DNA of 56,373 bases from Paenibacillus nuruki (GCF_001721045.1 NZ_MDER01000053.1:1-56373); one strand, 5' to 3'; positions 29,604-39,459 are shown, numbered from the stretch's first letter. A program made the numbers and translations. The notes: generated from the sequence alone by a model not told the origin.

Positions 29604-31109
29604 TTACAAAGTAACTCCGCTTTTAAATATCGCCAATTCACGGAACTTATTTTTTTCATTATTGACCCAGCGTCCACTGGCGACTTCGATAATATACTCG
29701 ATAAAATCACGCAATCCATCTTCCATCGTTACACCTTCTACTAAAGTGCCCGCATTATAATCAATCCAATGTGGTTTATTAGCAAATAAAGGTGAATTGG
29801 TTGATACTTTCATAGTGGGTACAAACGAACCGAAAGGCGTACCCCGTCCTGTCGTGAAAATGACCAACTGACAACCTGCTGCTGCTAATGCAGATGAAGC
29901 CACTAGATCGTTACCCGGTGCACTCAGCAGATTTAATCCGCGTGTCTGTAATCGTTCTCCATATAATAGAACATCTTGTACAGGAGAAATGCCTGATTTT
30001 TGCGTACAACCCAGTGATTTATCTTCTAATGTAGTAATCCCACCTGCTTTATTACCCGGAGACGGATTCTCATATACAGGCTGTTTGTAATCCATAAAAT
30101 ACTGCTTGAAGTCATTGATTAGATGAACAATTTTGCCAAATACCTGTTCATCTGCTGCACGCTCCATTAAGATCTGTTCAGCACCAAACATTTCCGGTAC
30201 TTCTGTTAATACTGTGGTTCCACCCTGTGCCGCCATATAATCAGACAGTTGACCTAATAGGGGGTTAGCTGTAATCCCTGATAATCCGTCAGAACCACCA
30301 CATTTAAGTCCGATTTTGAGATCAGCTAACGGTATTTCTTCCCGATGGTCACCTTGTACATGTTCAAAGATTTCTTTGAGCAATTGCACACCTGCTTCGA
30401 CTTCATCAGATACCATTTGCGAGACAAGGAATTTGACCCGTTGTTCATCATGTTCACCGATCGCAAGCTTAAATTGATCCATTTCATTATTTTCACAGCC
30501 AAGCCCAAGTACCAGCACACCGCCTACATTTGGATGCTTCACCGCATCAGCCAAAATCGTACGTGTATATTGATGATCATCTCCAAGCTGAGAACAACCG
30601 TAACTGTGCTTAAGCACCAATGTATTTTCAAAAGGAGCGATATCGCCTACTTCACGCTCGAACTCACTTAAGATCAATTCAGCGATTCCGTTGACACAGC
30701 CCACTGTCGGTACGATCCATAGTTCATTACGGATACCCACATCTCCATTGCTACGTCGATACCCTTGAAATGTACGATTTTCGAGCGTATATGGATTGAA
30801 TAATGTTTTGGGATCATAATGATATTCTTCAATACCAGTCAAATTGGTTTTGGCATTATGAGTATGAATATGACTGCCGACGGCAATCGGCTGAATCGCA
30901 TGTCCAATTGGATAGCCGTATTTGATAATATGTTGATGGATTTCTATCGGTTGTAGTGCAATCTTATGTCCTCTTGCAATATCTTCAGTTAACGTAATTG
31001 ATTGTGCCGTAGCTGTTGTGGTATCTAGTGTAATCACTTCACCTTGCTGATAATCACGTAGCGCCACAGCCACATTATCTTGCGGATGAATCTGTATATA
31101 TTCCAACAT
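29604..31109 (-). CDS. uxaA: Altronate dehydratase
   Basis: The 501-residue enzyme dehydrates D-altronate to 2-keto-3-deoxygluconate in galacturonate catabolism. It has an N-terminal SAF-like domain (about 8-90, VALRDYQQGEVI..GHKIALQPI) and the long catalytic part with GYRRSNGDVGIRNELW, KHSYGCSQ, LGLGCENNE, KCGGSDGLSGITANP and the C-terminal GRGTPFGS. Length matches UxaA. It lies 57 bases after uxaB and is probably co-transcribed. KDG kinase and aldolase genes are not in this window. Confidence 0.95.
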   Translation of the reverse strand: MLEYIQIHPQDNVAVALRDYQQGEVITLDTTTATAQSITLTEDIARGHKIALQPIEIHQHIIKYGYPIGHAIQPIAVGSHIHTHNAKTNLTGIEEYHYDPKTLFNPYTLENRTFQGYRRSNGDVGIRNELWIVPTVGCVNGIAELILSEFEREVGDIAPFENTLVLKHSYGCSQLGDDHQYTRTILADAVKHPNVGGVLVLGLGCENNEMDQFKLAIGEHDEQRVKFLVSQMVSDEVEAGVQLLKEIFEHVQGDHREEIPLADLKIGLKCGGSDGLSGITANPLLGQLSDYMAAQGGTTVLTEVPEMFGAEQILMERAADEQVFGKIVHLINDFKQYFMDYKQPVYENPSPGNKAGGITTLEDKSLGCTQKSGISPVQDVLLYGERLQTRGLNLLSAPGNDLVASSALAAAGCQLVIFTTGRGTPFGSFVPTMKVSTNSPLFANKPHWIDYNAGTLVEGVTMEDGLRDFIEYIIEVASGRWVNNEKNKFRELAIFKSGVTL

Positions 31110-31166
31110 GATTCGGTATGCCTCCTTATAAAAGGTCTCTTTATCGTAAATAATGCTTATAGTCGA

Positions 31167-32639
31167 TTACACAGTAGGTGTTACCGATGGAGCCATCAAC
31201 TCTTGCAAAGCAACAACCATTCCTTGGTGTTGAATATGGTACAAATTAGTCGTCACTTGCTCAGTTAAACCTGCATAAGAATTTAAGTTCATTCCCCAGA
31301 ATGAAACTTCACCGAGTACAGCAGTCACCAACTGATACAGGCTTGATTGACTGTTATCACAGTTTTTCCATAGTTCAGCTAATTGTTGTAACACAGCTTC
31401 ATCATCATTTAACAAGATACGTTCTCCGCTACGATCGCCTTTATAGAAAGCAATCAAAGCCGCAAGCGAAAATACTAATTTGGCTGGTAATTGATGTTGT
31501 TGTTCGATATAAGAAGTGAGCGTAGGTAGATCACGGGTTTTGAATTTGGAAATACTATTAAGTGAAATACTCATTAGAAAATGCTCTACATATGGATTGC
31601 GGAAACGTTCCATCACAGCAGCAGCGAATTGCTCTAGTTCATCAGCAGGCAGATCCAAAGTCGGTATAATCTCATCCTGAATAAGAGACTGGACAAAAGC
31701 ACCTGTGATCGGATGTTCTACTGCTTCTGCTACTGTATTGAGACCATATAGATACGCAATAGGAGTCATTGCGGTATGAGCGCCATTCAAGATACGTACT
31801 TTACGAGTGCGATAAGGCGCCATATCTGACACCACTTTGATATGCAACTGGGCTTGAGCAAAAGGTAATTCTTGTTCGATCCATGCAGGGCCTTCAATCA
31901 CAAGTAAGTGAAATGGTTCACCTACTACAACAAATTGATCTTCGTATCCAAGCTCAGCTGTAATCTCAGGCATACGCTGTTTAGGATAACCCGGTACAAT
32001 TCGATCCACCAGAGTGCTACAAAATGTATTCGCTTGATGTACCCACGCACCAAATTCAGGCTCCAAGTTCCACAACTCTGCATATTGCAAAACAATTCGT
32101 TTCAACTCATCTCCGTTATGATCAATCAACTCACAAGGAAGAATAATAAACCCTTTGCTCTCTTCTCCATGAAAATGACGGAAACGGCGATACAATAATG
32201 ATGTTAATTTACCAGGATAACTTTGCTGTGGACGATCTGCTAATTGATCTGTGCTGTTAAAAGCAATGCCAGCTTCAGTCGTATTGGAAATAATCCAACG
32301 CAATTCAGGTTGATACGCCAAAGCTTCATACTGTTCATAATGCTCATAAGGATTGATTCCGCGTGTGACGCACTCGATTACTTCATGAGTTCGAGAAGGT
32401 TGTCCTTCTTGAATCCCTTCGAGATACACTGTATATAATCCATCTTGTTCATTCAGTCGTTCAGCCATCCCTGTAGCTAGTGGTTGTACGATGACCACTC
32501 CTGCATCAAAATTCGCTTTTTGGTTCATCTGATGAATCTGCCAATCGGTAAATGCTCGCAAAAAATTGCCTTCCCCAAATTGCAGTACTTTTTCAGTATA
32601 GGTTGAAGCTGGATAAGTGGTTCGGTTAAGTGCTGGCAT
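31167..32639 (-). CDS. uxaB: Tagaturonate reductase
   Basis: The 490-residue NAD-dependent enzyme of the mannitol dehydrogenase family reduces D-tagaturonate to D-altronate. Signatures include the N-terminal QFGEGNFLRAF (nucleotide-binding), IISNTTEAGI and the catalytic K-x-R-x-LNGAHT motif (KVRILNGAHTAM, near residue 280). I place the start at ATG 32639 (MPALNRTT), eight bases after AGGAGG. The upstream ATG at 32645 is only two bases from that site. It is first gene of a uxaB-uxaA unit with a LacI-type operator upstream. Confidence 0.94.
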   Translation of the reverse strand: MPALNRTTYPASTYTEKVLQFGEGNFLRAFTDWQIHQMNQKANFDAGVVIVQPLATGMAERLNEQDGLYTVYLEGIQEGQPSRTHEVIECVTRGINPYEHYEQYEALAYQPELRWIISNTTEAGIAFNSTDQLADRPQQSYPGKLTSLLYRRFRHFHGEESKGFIILPCELIDHNGDELKRIVLQYAELWNLEPEFGAWVHQANTFCSTLVDRIVPGYPKQRMPEITAELGYEDQFVVVGEPFHLLVIEGPAWIEQELPFAQAQLHIKVVSDMAPYRTRKVRILNGAHTAMTPIAYLYGLNTVAEAVEHPITGAFVQSLIQDEIIPTLDLPADELEQFAAAVMERFRNPYVEHFLMSISLNSISKFKTRDLPTLTSYIEQQHQLPAKLVFSLAALIAFYKGDRSGERILLNDDEAVLQQLAELWKNCDNSQSSLYQLVTAVLGEVSFWGMNLNSYAGLTEQVTTNLYHIQHQGMVVALQELMAPSVTPTV

Positions 32640-32730
32640 GATCATATCCTCCTGATCTTTATTTTAAAATAGGAATAGCTAACTTATGTTCTGGATACTA
32701 TTTGTGTTCTTATCAATAATTATAATTTTA

Positions 32731-32744
32731 TGCACACGTTAACA
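32731..32744. promoter_or_regulatory. LacI-family operator upstream of uxaB
   Basis: TGCACACGTTAACA shares TGTTAACGTG with the site upstream of uxaC. It is a near-palindrome with central CG, typical of LacI/CcpA-family sites, and is followed by TATAAT on the minus strand, so it would overlap the -35 region. A CcpA cre is an alternative reading. Confidence 0.62.
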
Positions 32745-32781
32745 AAGTGAATTAGATCACAATCTCATCATTTATTAAAAA

Positions 32782-32819
32782 GAGAATTCCTGCGCATAGT
32801 AGTAAGCTCTGGAATCCTC
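32782..32819 (-). terminator. Terminator of the lacI-type regulator gene
   Basis: On the minus-strand RNA, GAGGAUUCC pairs with GGAAUUCUC (9 bp including one G-U) and is followed by UUUUU. It isolates the regulator from uxaB-uxaA. Confidence 0.8.
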
Positions 32820-32870
32820 AATCTATAACGATCTTATTTAGCAACTTGAACGATTGGTGGCTTCAATAAA

Positions 32871-33875
32871 TTACTCTGAATAAACAGCTGTTGATTTACG
32901 CTGAATCAATTCAGTTTCAACAAAGATCAATTCTTGTTGTGTTTCTTTTTCACGAATCTGTTCTAATATTTTCTCTGCCCCGCGTGCACTGATGTCTTCG
33001 ATCGGACGCTTCACTGTCGTTAATGCAGGATTGGTATACATGGAGAAATTAATATCATCAAACCCGACAATCGACAGGTCTTGTGGCACTTTGAGCCCTT
33101 GTTCAAATGCGGCATTCATCGCACCTATCGCCATATCATCATTGGAGCAAAATACAGCGGTTGGTGGTGTTGATAAAGCTAGCAATTGTTGCATCGCTTG
33201 ATAACCACTTTCTGTATCATACTCTCCGCCTACAATATATTGGGATGGGATCGATAATCCCTTTTCCTCCATCGCTTGAACAAATCCTAATCGGCGTTGT
33301 TCTGTAGACTTAAAGCTTTTGATCCCTTCGATAATAGCAATCTGTGTATGCCCTTGCTCAATCAGAAATTGTCCAGCATGATAAGATCCTTCTTTATCGT
33401 TAGAGACAATATTGACTAGATTTGCACCGGGAAGAAGACGATTCAACACCACAATCGGAATTTCTTGCTCTAATGCATGATGGATAAAATCATTATCCGC
33501 TTCACTTTGACTCATCAAAATAATGCCATCAAACCGTTTACGATGAATCGAACTGTAATCTAAATAATCATCAATGCCACGTACAAATAAATTGTATTCG
33601 ATCCCGATCACACGATTAACCCCGCGAATCGTAGCGGCAAAAAAGCTACTACTGGTACCATTGGAAATACTGGTAAAAAACAAACCTATCGTATGCGAAC
33701 GCTGTAATACCAGACTTTTAGCATTATAATTCGGAATATAATTCACTTCTTGCGCAATCTGCATAATTTTACGTTTGGTGACTTCTTTAATAAGCGGACT
33801 ATTATTCAGTGCACGAGAAACGGTTGTATGAGAAACATTCGCTAGCTTGGCGATATCTTTGATAGTGGCTGCCAT
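32871..33875 (-). CDS. LacI-family transcriptional regulator of hexuronate genes
   Basis: The 334-residue protein has an N-terminal helix-turn-helix (TIKDIAKLANVSHTTVSRAL, residues about 3-22, with hinge PNYNAKSLV) and a periplasmic-binding-protein-like sensor domain. The start is ATG 33875, seven bases from GGAAGG; the ATG at 33881 is too close to that site. Its position inside the uxa cluster, between the transporter and uxaB, and two matching palindromes upstream of uxaC and uxaB, suggest that it represses the cluster until a hexuronate or an intermediate is present. The effector is not known from sequence. Confidence 0.9.
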   Translation of the reverse strand: MAATIKDIAKLANVSHTTVSRALNNSPLIKEVTKRKIMQIAQEVNYIPNYNAKSLVLQRSHTIGLFFTSISNGTSSSFFAATIRGVNRVIGIEYNLFVRGIDDYLDYSSIHRKRFDGIILMSQSEADNDFIHHALEQEIPIVVLNRLLPGANLVNIVSNDKEGSYHAGQFLIEQGHTQIAIIEGIKSFKSTEQRRLGFVQAMEEKGLSIPSQYIVGGEYDTESGYQAMQQLLALSTPPTAVFCSNDDMAIGAMNAAFEQGLKVPQDLSIVGFDDINFSMYTNPALTTVKRPIEDISARGAEKILEQIREKETQQELIFVETELIQRKSTAVYSE

Positions 33876-33919
33876 ATGCATACCTTCCTTTATTCCAGCT
33901 TGTTCGATTCATCGACTCG

Positions 33920-33965
33920 GAGGAATCATATGACTCCTCTTCTCCTAAGAATAACATATTATGTT
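33920..33965. repeat. Two palindromes upstream of the LacI-type gene
   Basis: GAGGAATCATATGACTCCTC (33920-33939, one mismatch) and AACATATTATGTT (33953-33965, perfect) lie between the transporter and the regulator gene. The second surrounds the likely promoter of the regulator. Neither has the T-run of a terminator; an autoregulatory operator is possible. Confidence 0.45.
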
Positions 33966-34020
33966 CCACTCACCATAATACGGACGGTTGCTGAGCGCTA
34001 TGCGATTGTTCTCATTCTTT

Positions 34021-35418
34021 CTACTCTAATGGTTGATGACGCAATTGTAGTTCTTCAACGATTTGTTCATGCTTTTTATCTGTTAATTTGTACATTAATC
34101 CGATAATTAACATCGCAATAGCCAGAGCAATCGCTGGATACAGACACAATAACGCTTTGATCCCGATCTGAGTGCCGACCGTCTGCACCACATTCGGTAC
34201 ATAACCAACAACAGCAAGACCTACACCTGATAAGAAACCAGATAACGATTGTGCTAATTTACGAGAAAAGTTAAACAACGAATAGGTCGTTCCTTCTTTA
34301 CGTTCACCTGATGTCCATTCGCCATAATCAATAATATCAGATACAAAAGCCCATGTAACACCATTAGGGATGCTAATACCGATAAATGCAATACTCGCTA
34401 AGATTGTGAAAAGATACACATTCGATGGTGCAATAAAGTTGATCGTATCTGCAACAACACTAATTCCAAGTCCGATCATCGCTGTTTTGCGTTTACCGAA
34501 TCTTTTCACCAATTTAGGTAAAAACAAGACACCGATAAATGAAGATCCGATAATAATAAAGTTCATATACGCCATCAGTTCTACATTACCTAAATTATAC
34601 TGAGCAAAATAAATCAACATCGCTGATTTGATATTGTACGCTGAAATCGTGAATACAGTCATTAAAACCAGTACTAATAGCGGTTTGTTACTGACAAACG
34701 TTTTGACCACACTGCCAACCGATAATTTTTCAGAAGGAGCGGCTTGACTGATAATGCGTTCTTTCGTTCCGCGAAAACACACAATAAAAGCAAGCACACC
34801 GATGATAGACATAATCCCCATCACCACAGGGAAACCTACAGATGGATTAGCGAAATTCACAATTAAAGGCATTACGATTACACTTGTTACAAATAAGGCT
34901 CCAAGTGAACCGGCTTGACGGAATGACGATAACGACGCCCGTTCAATCGTATTCTGAGTAATCGATGCACCCAGTGAACCGTAAGGAATATTTACAAATG
35001 AATACCCAATCCCCCAGATCATATAAGAAGCATACGCATAAATTAATTTACCTGTTACTGATAGATTCGGTGAGATAAACGTAAATACTGTCAGGATCGC
35101 AAGAATAAGACTTCCGTAGATCAGATACGGTCTAAATTTACCGTTTTTTCCGATATTTTTGCGATAATCAATCGAAGAACCAACAATCGGATCACAGATC
35201 GCTGCAAATAATTTACTGACTAGAAATATACCTGCTGCTGCAATCGCTGGAATCCCTGCTACATCTGTAAAAAACTTTAATAGATACAATTGCCCCAGAT
35301 CAAACATAAATCCGTTCCCAAAGTCCCCCATACCGTACGAAATCTTTTCTTTCAAACTGATCTTGCCGTCAATCGCATTTTCTTCCGCTTTGACCCCTTT
35401 TAATGTAGCAACTCCCAT
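34021..35418 (-). CDS. GPH-family (MelB-like) sugar/hexuronide transporter
   Basis: The predicted 465-residue transporter has about 12 helices and the glycoside-pentoside-hexuronide family features SYGMGDFGNGF near the N-terminus, SKLFAAICDPIVGSSID and the central GRGTKER-type loop (FRGTKERI). Start ATG 35418 (MGVATLKG) follows AAGGGGTGTG; the open frame extends 24 codons further upstream with no ribosome site. By context it imports glucuronides, galacturonides or free hexuronates by cation symport. Confidence 0.9.
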   Translation of the reverse strand: MGVATLKGVKAEENAIDGKISLKEKISYGMGDFGNGFMFDLGQLYLLKFFTDVAGIPAIAAAGIFLVSKLFAAICDPIVGSSIDYRKNIGKNGKFRPYLIYGSLILAILTVFTFISPNLSVTGKLIYAYASYMIWGIGYSFVNIPYGSLGASITQNTIERASLSSFRQAGSLGALFVTSVIVMPLIVNFANPSVGFPVVMGIMSIIGVLAFIVCFRGTKERIISQAAPSEKLSVGSVVKTFVSNKPLLVLVLMTVFTISAYNIKSAMLIYFAQYNLGNVELMAYMNFIIIGSSFIGVLFLPKLVKRFGKRKTAMIGLGISVVADTINFIAPSNVYLFTILASIAFIGISIPNGVTWAFVSDIIDYGEWTSGERKEGTTYSLFNFSRKLAQSLSGFLSGVGLAVVGYVPNVVQTVGTQIGIKALLCLYPAIALAIAMLIIGLMYKLTDKKHEQIVEELQLRHQPLE

Positions 35419-35443
35419 GTGACACACCCCTTGATTTGATAAA

Positions 35444-35457
35444 ATCAACCGCTTACA
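35444..35457 (-). promoter_or_regulatory. Possible CcpA (cre) site upstream of the GPH transporter gene
   Basis: On the minus strand TGTAAGCGGTTGAT matches the cre consensus TGWAANCGNTNNCA with about two mismatches, 26 bases before the transporter ATG. Catabolite repression of uronate genes is common; the site is a motif match only. Confidence 0.4.
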
Positions 35458-35572
35458 ATATCGACAATCATGCGATACTGTTTTGAGCATTTCTACGTTT
35501 CTTGCTGCCTAAATAAATTGGATAAGATTTTATTTCATTTGTGAAATTAATCACATAATACTTAGAAGTAAA

Positions 35573-35643
35573 TATCGCTTTGGCTATATCTGCTAGAACA
35601 TCACTGTCTCCATACTCTATGTTCTATATCAGCCAAAGCGATA
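35573..35643 (-). repeat. Long hairpin between uxaC and transporter gene
   Basis: TATCGCTTTGGCT pairs perfectly (13 bp) with AGCCAAAGCGATA across the interval, and AGAACA/TGTTCT extends the stem internally. It begins 12 bases after the uxaC stop. It may be a terminator, attenuator or mRNA-stabilising element; the 3' flank lacks a strong T-run. Confidence 0.6.
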
Positions 35644-35654
35644 CTTCTACCTGA

Positions 35655-37079
35655 TTACTGTACAGAAACGACTGCTGGGAAATTAAAATATTGCTCTGCA
35701 TTGGTATAACAAATGCCTTCTACAATACCGCTTAACAATTCCATATCATCAGGTGCTTCCCCTTGTTCTACCCATGTACCCAACAGATCACACAACAGAC
35801 GGTGGAAATATTCATGACGGGTATATGATAAAAAGCTACGTGAGTCGGTCAACATCCCTACAAAACGAGCTAACACACCCATATTGGCTAACAATTTCAT
35901 CTGCTCATGCATACCATCACGATGATCGTTGTACCACCACGCTGTACCGAACTGAATTTTACCAGCGATACCACCGCTCTGGAAGCTACCTGCTGCACTT
36001 GCTAGAACAGGATAATCATTCGGATTGAGTGAGTACAAAATCGTTTTCGGTAAGGCACCTGCTGATTCCATAGCATCTAGTAGCGACACTAACGGTTTCG
36101 CAATCAATCCATCATTTACGGAATCATAACCGGTATCCGGTCCTAATTGACGGAACATTGATGTACTATTGTTACGTAACGCATGAATATGGAACTGCAT
36201 CGCCCAATCTAGCTCTGCATACAATTGACTCAAAAATACAAGTGTATACGATTTGTGCTTCGCTTCTTCTTCACTACTTACTTGTCCTTGCTCTAACGCT
36301 TTGGCAAAAATCTGATTGACTTCTGCTTGAGTCGCCTCTGCAAAAACAACCGTATCCAGCGCATGATCGGATACTCGTCCTCCTGCGGCATGGAAAAAGC
36401 GAACTCTTTGCTCAAGCGCTTTCAAAAAGTCGTCATAGGTACGAATCTCTGATCCATAGACACCCACTAATTGTTCTAACCATGGACGGAATGTAGCACG
36501 ATTAATCTCTAATGCTTTGTCTGGTCGAAAGCTTGGCAAGACAGCTGTCGAGAAACCGTTCAGCTCACGAATCTGTGCATGATAACCAAGATCATCGACA
36601 GGATCATCTGTCGTACACACGACAGTTACTTTCGACTTGGTAATCAGATCGCGCGCTCCGAATCCTTCACCCTGTAGTTGTTCATTTACTTTTTGCCAGA
36701 TTTGCGGAGCTGTCTTTTCACTTAATAATTCGTCTACTCCGAAAAAGCGTTGTAATTCGAGATGTGTCCAGTGATACAGTGGATTACCGATCAATTGTGG
36801 TACGGTTCTTGCCCACGCCAGAAATTTATCATAATCATCGGCATCGCCTGTAATATATTTTTCTTCGATTCCATTAGCACGCATCACACGCCATTTGTAA
36901 TGATCTCCATATAACCATGCTTCTGTAATATTTTTAAACGTTTTGTTCTCCAAAATTTCTTGTGGACTCAAATGACAATGGTAATCAATAATCGGCATAT
37001 CTTTTGCTACTTGATGGTACAGCTGGATTGCTGTATCACTATGTAGCATAAAGTTTTGATCCAAAAATTTAACAGTCAT
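35655..37079 (-). CDS. uxaC: Glucuronate isomerase
   Basis: The 474-residue enzyme interconverts D-glucuronate/D-fructuronate and D-galacturonate/D-tagaturonate, the first cytoplasmic step of the pathway. It belongs to the amidohydrolase-like fold family. The metal-binding IIDYHCHLSPQEI is near residue 30; TTDDPVDDL, RNNSTSMFRQLGPDTGYDS and MLTDSRSFLSYTRHEYFRR-type motifs are present. Length is normal. The gene heads the cluster behind its own promoter and operator. With UxaB and UxaA it forms the galacturonate branch; UxuA/UxuB for the glucuronate branch are not present here. Confidence 0.96.
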   Translation of the reverse strand: MTVKFLDQNFMLHSDTAIQLYHQVAKDMPIIDYHCHLSPQEILENKTFKNITEAWLYGDHYKWRVMRANGIEEKYITGDADDYDKFLAWARTVPQLIGNPLYHWTHLELQRFFGVDELLSEKTAPQIWQKVNEQLQGEGFGARDLITKSKVTVVCTTDDPVDDLGYHAQIRELNGFSTAVLPSFRPDKALEINRATFRPWLEQLVGVYGSEIRTYDDFLKALEQRVRFFHAAGGRVSDHALDTVVFAEATQAEVNQIFAKALEQGQVSSEEEAKHKSYTLVFLSQLYAELDWAMQFHIHALRNNSTSMFRQLGPDTGYDSVNDGLIAKPLVSLLDAMESAGALPKTILYSLNPNDYPVLASAAGSFQSGGIAGKIQFGTAWWYNDHRDGMHEQMKLLANMGVLARFVGMLTDSRSFLSYTRHEYFHRLLCDLLGTWVEQGEAPDDMELLSGIVEGICYTNAEQYFNFPAVVSVQ

Positions 37080-37121
37080 TGTATTCCTTCCTTTCCTTGA
37101 TTCAGCTATGTTTATTCATTT

Positions 37122-37174
37122 TGTTAACGTGAACATTTACAGTCTTATTGTATCTCTTTTTGCAGAATACGCAA
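37122..37174 (-). promoter_or_regulatory. uxaC promoter and LacI-family operator
   Basis: On the minus strand, TTGCGT (37169-37174), a 16-base spacer and TACAAT (37147-37152) form a promoter. TGTTCACGTTAACA (37122-37135) lies 11 bases after the -10, covering the start of transcription, and matches the uxaB operator core. Confidence 0.68.
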
Positions 37175-37336
37175 TAGGATTTCGCTATTTTTATTGTTAC
37201 AGTTATATGAACTAAGAAGTGCTGTTATTGTAACAGATATCATAGCAAATTCATATTCTAGGCATAGAGTCATACAATCACAGCAGATCCTTGCGATATA
37301 ATGATCATAATCCCAAAGATGGAGGTACTACTACAT

Positions 37337-37978
37337 ATGTCTATCCCAATCGAAGCTCCCAAAATTCCGCAACAGTTAGAGCAGTTAAAGGAACCTTTAT
37401 ACTCTTTGCAAGCCAAAGACGAGTTCAGTCGTGTCCAAATACAACAACTCACGATCGATCGTCAGGAAGCGCAACGGGTATCTTTTGAGAAAACGATATT
37501 TGAAAAAGTAGATATCATCGAGTCGCATTTAGCTGAAATCGAACTGACTGATGTGATATTTGATCAATGCGATCTTTCGAATATTCCATTTCCTCATTCG
37601 TTTGTTCATCGTACAGAATTTCGGCAGTGCAAATTAATCGGTACCGATTTTGCTCAAAGTCGCTTGCAAAATGTTCGCTTTATCGACTGTGTCGCTGATT
37701 ACTCTGTATTTCGCTTTTCTAATTTCAAAAATGTCTCTTTCGAACATTGCTCATTGATCGGGGCGGATTATTGCTCTTCTACCTTCAAATCTGTTATGTT
37801 CGATCATTGTCAATTAGACACCGCTATGATGTCAGGCACTTCGTTACAGGAAGTGGATCTCAGTACCTGTGATTTTACAAGCTTGCAGATTGAAATTGAA
37901 GATTTGCGAGGATGTATCATTTCGCCGTATCAAGCTTCTTCATTTGTCGGGTTAATGGGACTTGTCATCAAATCTTAA
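37337..37978 (+). CDS. Pentapeptide-repeat protein, weakly Qnr-like
   Basis: The predicted 213-residue cytoplasmic protein is built of about 30 A(D/N)LXX-like pentapeptides (for example CDLSN, TDFAQ, CSLIG, ADYCS, CDFTS), a right-handed beta-helix. Length and the C-terminal pattern DLRGCIISPYQAS..GLVIK recall chromosomal Qnr-type proteins, which protect DNA gyrase by DNA mimicry. I start at ATG 37337, 11 bases after GGAGG, because the longer frame from 37301 has no ribosome site. Resistance activity is not implied by sequence alone; many such proteins have unknown roles. Confidence 0.85.
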   Translation: MSIPIEAPKIPQQLEQLKEPLYSLQAKDEFSRVQIQQLTIDRQEAQRVSFEKTIFEKVDIIESHLAEIELTDVIFDQCDLSNIPFPHSFVHRTEFRQCKLIGTDFAQSRLQNVRFIDCVADYSVFRFSNFKNVSFEHCSLIGADYCSSTFKSVMFDHCQLDTAMMSGTSLQEVDLSTCDFTSLQIEIEDLRGCIISPYQASSFVGLMGLVIKS

Positions 37979-37983
37979 TACAC

Positions 37984-38021
37984 AAAAAAGGACAACCTTA
38001 TTATCGCAGTTGTCCTTTTTT
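37984..38021. terminator. Bidirectional terminator between pentapeptide gene and argH
   Basis: Thirteen-bp perfect stem AAAAAAGGACAAC/GTTGTCCTTTTTT with 12-base loop; A- and T-tracts on both sides serve both converging genes. Confidence 0.93.
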
Positions 38022-38043
38022 GCATCACTTTAGCTTATTTATT

Positions 38044-39450
38044 CTACTGCACATGACCTTCTAGCCATGTCACAGTATGTGTTAATTTATCTTCAGCACG
38101 CTCAATAGCCGCAGCGACCTGTACAGTTGCTGTACCGCCATACACATTACGTGCATTGACTACAGCTTCTGGTTGCAATACAGCATAGATACTATCATCG
38201 AACAACGGGGAGAAGTTTTGGAATTCTTCCAGTGTTAGATCCAGTAAGTATTTACCTTCTTGGATACAGTACAGTACCGTTTTACCAATCACTTCATGAG
38301 CTTGACGGAAAGGAAGACCTTTACCCACCAAGAAGTCTGCAATATCAGTCGCATTGGAAAAGTCTTTGTTGACTGCTTCACGCATACGTCCTGTATTTAC
38401 TTTCATCGTAGCGATCATCGGTGCGAACAACTGAAGTGCACCTTCCAACGTGGCAACCGTATCGAACATACCTTCTTTGTCTTCTTGCATATCTTTGTTA
38501 TACGCAAGTGGCAACGATTTGAGTACAGTCAGTAATCCGATCAGATTACCGTATACACGACCTGTTTTACCACGTACCAATTCTGCTACATCCGGATTTT
38601 TTTTCTGTGGCATAATACTGCTGCCTGTACAGAATGCATCATCCAATTCAATAAAGCTAAATTCAGTACTGCTCCATAACACCAATTCTTCGCAAAGACG
38701 AGAGAGATGGGTCATGATCAGAGAAGCGCCTGCTAGAAATTCCACGATAAAGTCACGATCACTAACCGCATCCAAACTGTTCTCATATACACCATCGAAT
38801 CCTAATTGTTCTGCTACATAATGACGATCAATCGGGAATGTGGTTCCAGCTAACGCACCTGCACCCAGTGGCAATACATTAATCCGTTTATAGCTGTCTT
38901 TCAGACGATCAATATCACGTTCAAACATCGAGACATACGCCATCAGATGATGAGGAAAAAGAATCGGTTGAGCACGTTGTAGATGCGTATAGCCCGGGAT
39001 AATCGTATCCATATTGCTTTTCGCTTGTGTAATCAATGATTCTTGTAATCCATGAAGTAGACCTGTAAGTTCTACAACACGTTTACGTAAATACAAGTGC
39101 ATATCTGTCGCTACCTGATCATTACGGCTACGTCCAGTGTGTAATTTACCACCTACAGCACCGATTTCTTCGATCAAATGCTTTTCAATATTCATATGAA
39201 TATCTTCATCCGACACCGAAAATTGAATCTCGCCTGCACGGATTTTATCGAGTACTTTGTTTAGACCCTTTTTGATGATTTCTACATCTTCAGCAGGTAC
39301 AATCCCGCATTTGCCTAGCATACTTACATGTGCCAGACTGCCTTGAATATCTTCTTCTGCCAAAGCTTTATCAAAGTGGATTGAAGCTGTATATTCTTCA
39401 ACCAGATGATTGGTTTGTTTGGTAAAACGTCCGCCCCATAATTTACTCAT
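38044..39450 (-). CDS. argH: Argininosuccinate lyase
   Basis: The 468-residue enzyme cleaves argininosuccinate to arginine and fumarate, the last step of the pathway. It carries the fumarase/aspartase superfamily signature [12 protein letters not shown] (near residue 282), the N-terminal LWGGRFTK and [16 protein letters not shown]. It lies nine bases after argG and ends the arginine cluster at a strong terminator. Confidence 0.97.
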   Translation of the reverse strand: MSKLWGGRFTKQTNHLVEEYTASIHFDKALAEEDIQGSLAHVSMLGKCGIVPAEDVEIIKKGLNKVLDKIRAGEIQFSVSDEDIHMNIEKHLIEEIGAVGGKLHTGRSRNDQVATDMHLYLRKRVVELTGLLHGLQESLITQAKSNMDTIIPGYTHLQRAQPILFPHHLMAYVSMFERDIDRLKDSYKRINVLPLGAGALAGTTFPIDRHYVAEQLGFDGVYENSLDAVSDRDFIVEFLAGASLIMTHLSRLCEELVLWSSTEFSFIELDDAFCTGSSIMPQKKNPDVAELVRGKTGRVYGNLIGLLTVLKSLPLAYNKDMQEDKEGMFDTVATLEGALQLFAPMIATMKVNTGRMREAVNKDFSNATDIADFLVGKGLPFRQAHEVIGKTVLYCIQEGKYLLDLTLEEFQNFSPLFDDSIYAVLQPEAVVNARNVYGGTATVQVAAAIERAEDKLTHTVTWLEGHVQ

Positions 39451-39459
39451 AGCTGTGGT

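Noticed and set aside
37270-37488. Small frames on both strands over the uxaC-pentapeptide spacer
   Set aside because: They overlap the pentapeptide gene or its leader, lack ribosome sites and have no coherent protein features.
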